Origin: Dysgonomonadaceae bacterium PH5-43 | GTDB lineage: Bacteria; Bacteroidota; Bacteroidia; Bacteroidales; Azobacteroidaceae | Length of the DNA stretch: 64,000 bases | Assembly (NCBI GenBank): GCA_029916745.1 | Contig: JARXWK010000007.1 | Span: 1 to 64,000 of the forward strand | Reading direction: 5' to 3' | Shown here: positions 59,213 through 64,000 of the stretch, piece by piece | How the letters are laid out: each line of letters begins with the position of its first letter | Position numbering within the stretch: position 1 is the first letter of the stretch | Translations under genes and position numbers: made by a program | Notes under the pieces: generated by a model | The model's input: only the letters and a program-made list of their open reading frames with translations | Told to the model about the DNA's origin: nothing | Database searches by the model: none

Positions 59213-60307
59213 TTAACGAAACATTTCCAGCATTTGTCGAGCTGCAGCAAACGAACTTATTTCGGAGTTTAGCACCTGTTTTTCTTTTTGCTCTAAAGCT
59301 TGTTTAATTTCGGGAGAGTTATAAAAACGATTCATCAACTGTTCGTTGATGGTTTCGTACATCCAAAATTTCGATTGAGAGTTTCTTCTATACTCGAAAT
59401 ATCCGTTTGCTTTAACAAAGGCTATATATTCGTAAATCATATCCCAGACTTCGCTTATCCCCAATTTGTAATATCCCGAGTAAGTTAATACTTTGGGCGA
59501 CCAACCCGAGTCGGGTAGAGGGAAAAGGTGTAGCGCATTTCTGAATTGAGCAGCTGCAAGATTAGCTTTGTCAATGTTATTGCCATCGGCTTTGTTTACA
59601 ACAATTCCGTCTGCCATTTCCATAATTCCACGTTTAATGCCTTGTAGCTCGTCGCCTGTGCCAGCTAATTGAATAAGCAGAAAGAAATCTACCATAGAGT
59701 GAACTGCTGTTTCTGATTGTCCAACACCTACAGTTTCTACAAACACGGTATCGAAACCAGCAGCTTCGCAAAGTATTATAGTTTCTCTTGTTTTACGGGC
59801 TACACCGCCTAACGAACCAGCCGAAGGGGAGGGGCGTATAAATACATTAGGCTCTTTAGAGATATCTTCCATACGAGTTTTGTCTCCAAGTATACTCCCT
59901 TTAGAACGTTCGCTGCTTGGGTCAATGGCTAATACGGCAAGTTTTTTTTGTCTTTCGTTTACTAAGTGCATACCGAAAGCATCGATAGAAGTACTTTTTC
60001 CTGCGCCGGGAACACCCGTAATGCCTATTCTTACCGAGTTGCCAGAGTAAGGTAAGCACTTTTCGATAATTTCTTGAGCTATTGTTTGATGTTCAGAAAT
60101 CTGGCTTTCGAGCATTGTAACCGCCTGACTAAGAACTGTTATATTCCCCTTTAATATTTGTTCTGTATATTCGGCAGGAGAATAGTTTTGTTTCTTTTTC
60201 CTTTTTTGCATATAAGGGTTTACAGTAGGCGGAGAGCTTACTCCTTCGTTTACCGTAAGTCCTTTATATTGAGGGTCGTTCTCAGGGTGTTCGAGCTGAT
60301 TAGCCAT
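59213..60307 (-). CDS. meaB: MeaB-type GTPase chaperone of methylmalonyl-CoA mutase
   Basis: A 364-residue P-loop GTPase of the ArgK/MeaB family: Walker A GVPGAGKST, switch region DPSSERSKGSILGDKTRM, VETVGVGQSE, and the base-recognition NKAD. It loads and protects the B12 cofactor of methylmalonyl-CoA mutase, part of propionate formation from succinate; the mutase genes are not in this window. The first 60 residues are a polar extension. The start overlaps the stop of the DUF1573 gene (TAATG). Confidence 0.95.
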   Translation of the reverse strand: MANQLEHPENDPQYKGLTVNEGVSSPPTVNPYMQKRKKKQNYSPAEYTEQILKGNITVLSQAVTMLESQISEHQTIAQEIIEKCLPYSGNSVRIGITGVPGAGKSTSIDAFGMHLVNERQKKLAVLAIDPSSERSKGSILGDKTRMEDISKEPNVFIRPSPSAGSLGGVARKTRETIILCEAAGFDTVFVETVGVGQSETAVHSMVDFFLLIQLAGTGDELQGIKRGIMEMADGIVVNKADGNNIDKANLAAAQFRNALHLFPLPDSGWSPKVLTYSGYYKLGISEVWDMIYEYIAFVKANGYFEYRRNSQSKFWMYETINEQLMNRFYNSPEIKQALEQKEKQVLNSEISSFAAARQMLEMFR

Positions 60308-61365
60308 TATTTAGAAACTATTATGTTTATTTCTGTAACAGGATTTTTTATATCGTCGGAAAGAATGTATACCTTAGAAGTCGCATTCGCATTTTTCATT
60401 TTATTAGAAGGATAGTTCATCTTTATGTCTGCTATCTCTCCTGGTTTAATAACTAACTTCGATTGCGAGAAAGTAATGTCTTTGTTGTTACTTTGAATAG
60501 CTTTTATATTCAAATCAGACTTTCCAGAGTTAGCTAACTTAATCGAAACCAAATTTACTTTATCAGAAAAAGTAAATTCCCTTTTATTGGTGTTAAGTTT
60601 CGGGCTTTTAGCTTTCTGTTCGTCAGTTGCGTTATCGAAATTTTCCTTTACAAATCCTTTATATGTTATAGCGTCTTTCCCTTTGTAATTTGTGTTTTTA
60701 CCAAAAGGGATAGTTCCGTTTACTATTCCTAACTCTTTGTATTCCGAAGTATTGAAAGTGATATAAACATTGCTCTCTTTTTTGGGAGGTAAAGAAGTTG
60801 GCGTTACCGTAATGTAAGGAGGTAAAACTAAGTAATCAGTGATTTCTGTTTCCGAATCGTTATAAAGTTTTATCGTTTTAACCTTGTTGCCTCCTAAATC
60901 TATTTGGCTGAAGTCTAAGGCTGGCATTTCTTTAAGTCTTAGATTGCCTATAACAACGGGGAAAACAGAAACATAATCTACGTCTTCAGTAACTACATTT
61001 GCCTTTATCGTTAAGATTTTAAGGTCTGACGATAAGTTTGTTTTTACTTTTATAGACTTAGAAACATTCCCTTTGTATCCTGCAGGAAAGAAACTTACAG
61101 ATATAACTCCAGATGCGCCAGGTTCTATCGGGCTTTTAGTGTAATTAGGAGTTGTACAACCGCAGGTTGTGTTTACATTGTTTATCACTAATGGTTCTTT
61201 ACTGTTGTTGGTGATAGTAAAATCGTGAGTAACTATACCACCATTGGCACTTATAGTGCCGAAATCGTGAGTTGTTTCACTAAAACTGAATTTAGCATTT
61301 TGTGCATTAATTAAGCTTATGCTAAACAAAATCAAAAGAGTAGTTAAACTAATACGAGATTTCAT
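60307..61365 (-). CDS. DUF1573 exported protein
   Basis: A 352-residue protein with a signal peptide (ends LINAQ). It contains DUF1573 immunoglobulin-like repeats: SETTHDFGTISANGGIVTHDFTITNNSKEPLVINNVNTTCGCTTPNYTKSPI has been abbreviated here to its diagnostic parts FSETTHDFGTI and TTCGCTTP; a further beta-sandwich follows. These abundant Bacteroidota proteins have no known function and probably form surface or periplasmic scaffolds. A -7 box TAACTTTG is on the minus strand at 61398-61391. It is translationally coupled to meaB, which has no obvious link to its job. Confidence 0.85.
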   Translation of the reverse strand: MKSRISLTTLLILFSISLINAQNAKFSFSETTHDFGTISANGGIVTHDFTITNNSKEPLVINNVNTTCGCTTPNYTKSPIEPGASGVISVSFFPAGYKGNVSKSIKVKTNLSSDLKILTIKANVVTEDVDYVSVFPVVIGNLRLKEMPALDFSQIDLGGNKVKTIKLYNDSETEITDYLVLPPYITVTPTSLPPKKESNVYITFNTSEYKELGIVNGTIPFGKNTNYKGKDAITYKGFVKENFDNATDEQKAKSPKLNTNKREFTFSDKVNLVSIKLANSGKSDLNIKAIQSNNKDITFSQSKLVIKPGEIADIKMNYPSNKMKNANATSKVYILSDDIKNPVTEINIIVSK

Positions 61366-61432
61366 ATCTATTTAATGTTTTATTAAACCGCAAAGTTAAA
61401 GAATAAAAAGTGAAAAATAGAAAAAAGTTATC

Positions 61433-63124
61433 TTATTGTTCGTTAAGAACTTCAGCTACATTAATTATATAATCACCTATCTTTTCGTATTCGTTTATCA
61501 TATCCATATAAGTAACGCTTGCCTGATAGTCGTAATCTTGCTCTTTTACTCCTTCTATATTTTGTTGTTTAATTTGATTTCTAAAATTATTTATCTCATT
61601 TTCTATATTTTTAGAACGATTGTATTCGTCTTTACTCTGACGTTCGCCAAGTAATTCAAGCTGTTTCTTCATTGTTTGAAGTGCTTTTTCTGTAAGTCCC
61701 ATCATAATTTCAATGTTTTCGTTCATTTGGGTAGTGTAAGTGGCCTTTACATCTTTCTTGCGCAATATTATTCGAGCTAAATTAAAGCACCCATCACTAA
61801 TGCTTTCTATCTCAGAAATAATACGAAACATACTTTGAAGTTCTAATTTACTTGTTTTACTTAATCGCCCTGAGCCTACGTTTGTAAGATACGAAGCTAT
61901 TTCAACTTCAAGTCGGTCGCTTATACTTTCATACTTTTCTATTCTACTGTATAGTTTTAAGAAATCATTCTCGTTGTCTTCTTTGTAAAGACTCCTAACC
62001 ATACCAAGCATACGTTCTGTTCGTTCGTTATAAGCAATTATCTCTTTCTTTGCTTGAATTAGCGATAGCTCAGAAGTAGAAAGTAATCCTCCGGAAATAT
62101 ATCGTAAGTTAAACTCTTCGTCGTTTTCTTTTTGAGGAATAATAGCCGACACTATTCGAGCAATAAGATTGACGAACCAAACCATAATAAATGTATTTAC
62201 AACATTAAATAATGTGTGGAATAGAGATAGCCCGTAAGTTGTTGCTGCCATATTTGTTGTTGGGTCGCCAATGCCAGTACTCGAAACCATTTTAGATATA
62301 AGACTTATCACAGGGTAGAAAACAACAAGCATCCATATTACACCAAAAACATTGAATGCGAGGTGAGCAAGAGCGGCACGTTTTGCCGATACATTTGCAG
62401 GTATAGCGGCAATATTAGCGGTTATAGTAGTTCCTATGTTTTCGCCTAATACCATAGCGGCTCCAAGTTCGAAAGGTATCCACCCTTTGGCACACATAAT
62501 AAGTGTAATTGCCATTGTTGCACTCGATGATTGTACTATTACGGTAAGCAGTGTGCCTACTCCTAAAAATATAAGAACAGAGCCAAAGCCTAAATCGGTA
62601 TACTGAGATAGGAACGATAATATTTCAGGATTACTTTGAAGGTCGGGTACTGAGTTTTTTAGCATCTCGAGTCCCATAAAAAGGAAAGCAAATCCCATAA
62701 TAAACTCCCCGATGTATTTACGTTTACTGTTCGACGAAAACACAAAAGGTATAGCTATTGCCATTAAGGGTATTGCAAAGGCTGCTATATTAATCTGAAA
62801 TCCTAAAAGAGAAATAATCCAAGCAGTAACCGTAGTACCAATGTTGGCACCCATTATTACTGATATCGATTGAGTTAAAGACAATAGTCCGGCATTAACA
62901 AAGCTAACAACCATTACAGTTGTAGCCGACGACGATTGTATTAAAGCGGTAATTAACAGACCAGAACAAACGCCCATAACACGATTTTTTGTCATCGCCG
63001 AAAGAATAGTTCGCATTTTATCGCCTGCTGCTTTTTGCAATCCTTCGCTCATTATCTTCATTCCGTATAGAAATAAACTAAGTGAGCCAATTAGTGTCAG
63101 AAAATCAAAAAAAGAATAGTTCAT
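61433..63124 (-). CDS. Na+/phosphate cotransporter (NptA type) with PhoU-like C-terminus
   Basis: About 563 residues from MNYSFFDFLT at 63124. Eight or more membrane helices with the paired family motif ALIQSSSATTVM (about 61-72) and VIVQSSSATMAI in the inverted second half, which mark the sodium and phosphate site. The cytoplasmic C-terminus (about 345-563) is a PhoU-like helical domain. It takes up, or in some bacteria exports, phosphate with Na+. It is a second phosphate system, far from the pst operon, and divergent from murB. Confidence 0.9.
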   Translation of the reverse strand: MNYSFFDFLTLIGSLSLFLYGMKIMSEGLQKAAGDKMRTILSAMTKNRVMGVCSGLLITALIQSSSATTVMVVSFVNAGLLSLTQSISVIMGANIGTTVTAWIISLLGFQINIAAFAIPLMAIAIPFVFSSNSKRKYIGEFIMGFAFLFMGLEMLKNSVPDLQSNPEILSFLSQYTDLGFGSVLIFLGVGTLLTVIVQSSSATMAITLIMCAKGWIPFELGAAMVLGENIGTTITANIAAIPANVSAKRAALAHLAFNVFGVIWMLVVFYPVISLISKMVSSTGIGDPTTNMAATTYGLSLFHTLFNVVNTFIMVWFVNLIARIVSAIIPQKENDEEFNLRYISGGLLSTSELSLIQAKKEIIAYNERTERMLGMVRSLYKEDNENDFLKLYSRIEKYESISDRLEVEIASYLTNVGSGRLSKTSKLELQSMFRIISEIESISDGCFNLARIILRKKDVKATYTTQMNENIEIMMGLTEKALQTMKKQLELLGERQSKDEYNRSKNIENEINNFRNQIKQQNIEGVKEQDYDYQASVTYMDMINEYEKIGDYIINVAEVLNEQ

Positions 63125-63229
63125 CGTTTCTAAGAGATAAATGTTTATATATTGTTTCATTATAAAGAACACGGTAAAATGGTTTTTGTTTATCTCGACA
63201 ATAATATTTATCAGTCGTTATTAATTTAT

Positions 63230-63237
63230 TACCTTTG
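63230..63237 (+). promoter_or_regulatory. -7 box of murB
   Basis: TACCTTTG, 25 bases ahead of the murB ATG; the -33 box is not clear. Confidence 0.5.
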
Positions 63238-63262
63238 TGTCGGATTAAAAAATAAACTAACA

Positions 63263-64000
63263 ATGATCATACAAGACAATTATTCTCTTCAACAGCACAA
63301 TACATTCAACTTAGACATAAAAACTCGTTGGTTTGTTCAGTATGATTCGGAAGAAGAATTAAAACGTTTGTTAAGCGACGAATATTTCTTTTCTCAATCG
63401 TTTTGGCACATAGGGCAAGGGAGTAATCTCTTATTTCTTGACGACTTTAATGGTGTTATAGTTCACTCAGGTATTAAAGGAATAGAAAAAATAAAAGAAG
63501 ACGATGATAGTGTGTGGCTAAAAGTAGGAGCTGCTGAGGTATTTGATTCTTTTGTTAGTTATTGTGTCGATAATGGTTGGGGTGGAATAGAAAACCTTTC
63601 GCTTATTCCAGGAGAAGTAGGAGCGAGTGCTTTTCAGAATATAGGAGCTTACGGTGTTGAGGCTGCCGATTGTATAGAAGAAGTTCATACTTTTTGCCTT
63701 AAGTCGGGCGAAAAGAAAATATTTTTGAAAGAAGAATGTAATTACTCTTATCGTAATAGTTTCTTCAAAGAAGATGCTAATAGAGGTTTGTATTATATTA
63801 CTTACGTTGTTTATAGGTTGCACAAAACGCCAAACTATAAACTTGATTATGGAAATGTGAGACAAAGATTAGAAGGGAAAGAAATTAATCTTAAAAATAT
63901 TCGACAAGCGGTTATAGATATAAGAAAAGAAAAACTTCCCGACCATAAGGTTTGGGGTAATGCGGGTAGCTTTTTTACTAATCCTTATGTGTCAAACGAA
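63263..64000 (+). CDS. murB: UDP-N-acetylenolpyruvoylglucosamine reductase, cut by the window edge
   Basis: An open frame of 246 codons that runs to the last base without a stop, so the gene is partial here. It reads MIIQDNYSLQQHNTFNLDIK, then IGQGSNLLF in the FAD-binding domain, ENLSLIPGEVGASAFQNIGAYG, and the substrate-domain motif NAGSFFTNP close to the edge. MurB reduces the enolpyruvyl ether to make UDP-MurNAc for peptidoglycan. Sequence order is that of the type I enzyme. Confidence 0.96.
   Translation, partial: MIIQDNYSLQQHNTFNLDIKTRWFVQYDSEEELKRLLSDEYFFSQSFWHIGQGSNLLFLDDFNGVIVHSGIKGIEKIKEDDDSVWLKVGAAEVFDSFVSYCVDNGWGGIENLSLIPGEVGASAFQNIGAYGVEAADCIEEVHTFCLKSGEKKIFLKEECNYSYRNSFFKEDANRGLYYITYVVYRLHKTPNYKLDYGNVRQRLEGKEINLKNIRQAVIDIRKEKLPDHKVWGNAGSFFTNPYVSNE

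Overview
This 64 kb window is AT-rich chromosomal DNA from a member of the Bacteroidota, most likely the order Bacteroidales. The evidence is threefold. Marker genes include gldE-gldD, a type IX secretion (T9SS) cargo-type sorting domain, a GLPGLI protein, a DUF3467 protein and a 6-bladed propeller lipoprotein. Many genes carry the Bacteroidota promoter TTTG-N19-TAnnTTTG. Gene starts lack obvious Shine-Dalgarno sequences. I see no prophage, insertion sequence or CRISPR. About 55 protein genes and one tRNA (Asn) are supported, and murB runs off the right edge.

Layout. 0.4-8.5 kb: an eight-gene phosphate operon on the minus strand (phosphate-selective porin, pstS, pstC, pstA, pstB, phoU, phoB-like, phoR-like). 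9.1-15.3 kb: a plus-strand envelope cassette (thioredoxin-like lipoprotein, propeller lipoprotein, GLPGLI protein, large outer-membrane barrel) behind a (GATA)11 microsatellite. 15.4-24.1 kb: rng, a 30-residue ribosomal-type protein, and hup on the minus strand; then ssb, gldE, gldD, ligA, a small unknown protein, dapA and a YkgJ-type protein on the plus strand. 24.1-30.7 kb: aqpZ, a 2[4Fe-4S] ferredoxin, a P-type Ca2+ ATPase, prs and a formate channel. 30.7-35.0 kb: pflA, pflB and serS. 35.3-39.8 kb: a T9SS-type exported protein, an FN3/fasciclin-like exported protein and tex. 40.2-43.2 kb: secG, a TPR protein, lptE and a sigma-54 activator. 43.3-49.7 kb: thrA, DUF3467, fba, an M24 peptidase and rmuC. 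49.7-53.4 kb: a deacetylase-like protein and a two-gene putative DNA repair/modification module that includes a radical SAM enzyme. 53.5-58.5 kb: a serA-like dehydrogenase and a secreted GH2 beta-galactosidase. 59-64 kb: tRNA-Asn, meaB, a DUF1573 protein, an Na/Pi cotransporter and murB.

The genes describe an anaerobic fermenter (pyruvate formate-lyase, formate channel, ferredoxin, the meaB helper of the methylmalonyl-CoA route) with an elaborate outer membrane and two routes for phosphate uptake.

The least explained content is non-coding. (1) A dispersed array of about 22-bp units, each a small potential hairpin around a TCTACTAAGA core, occurs four times in intergenic DNA (about 8.64, 25.05, 39.81 and 58.61 kb). 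Three copies are almost identical over their first 160 bp. (2) A second element occurs twice (near position 1 and at 51.3 kb, inverted). It has a conserved promoter followed directly by a strong hairpin and then degenerate CTCAGTGT-type repeats. (3) The GATA microsatellite sits just upstream of the envelope cassette. I also note that PstC carries a domain resembling part of PstS between its first two membrane helices.
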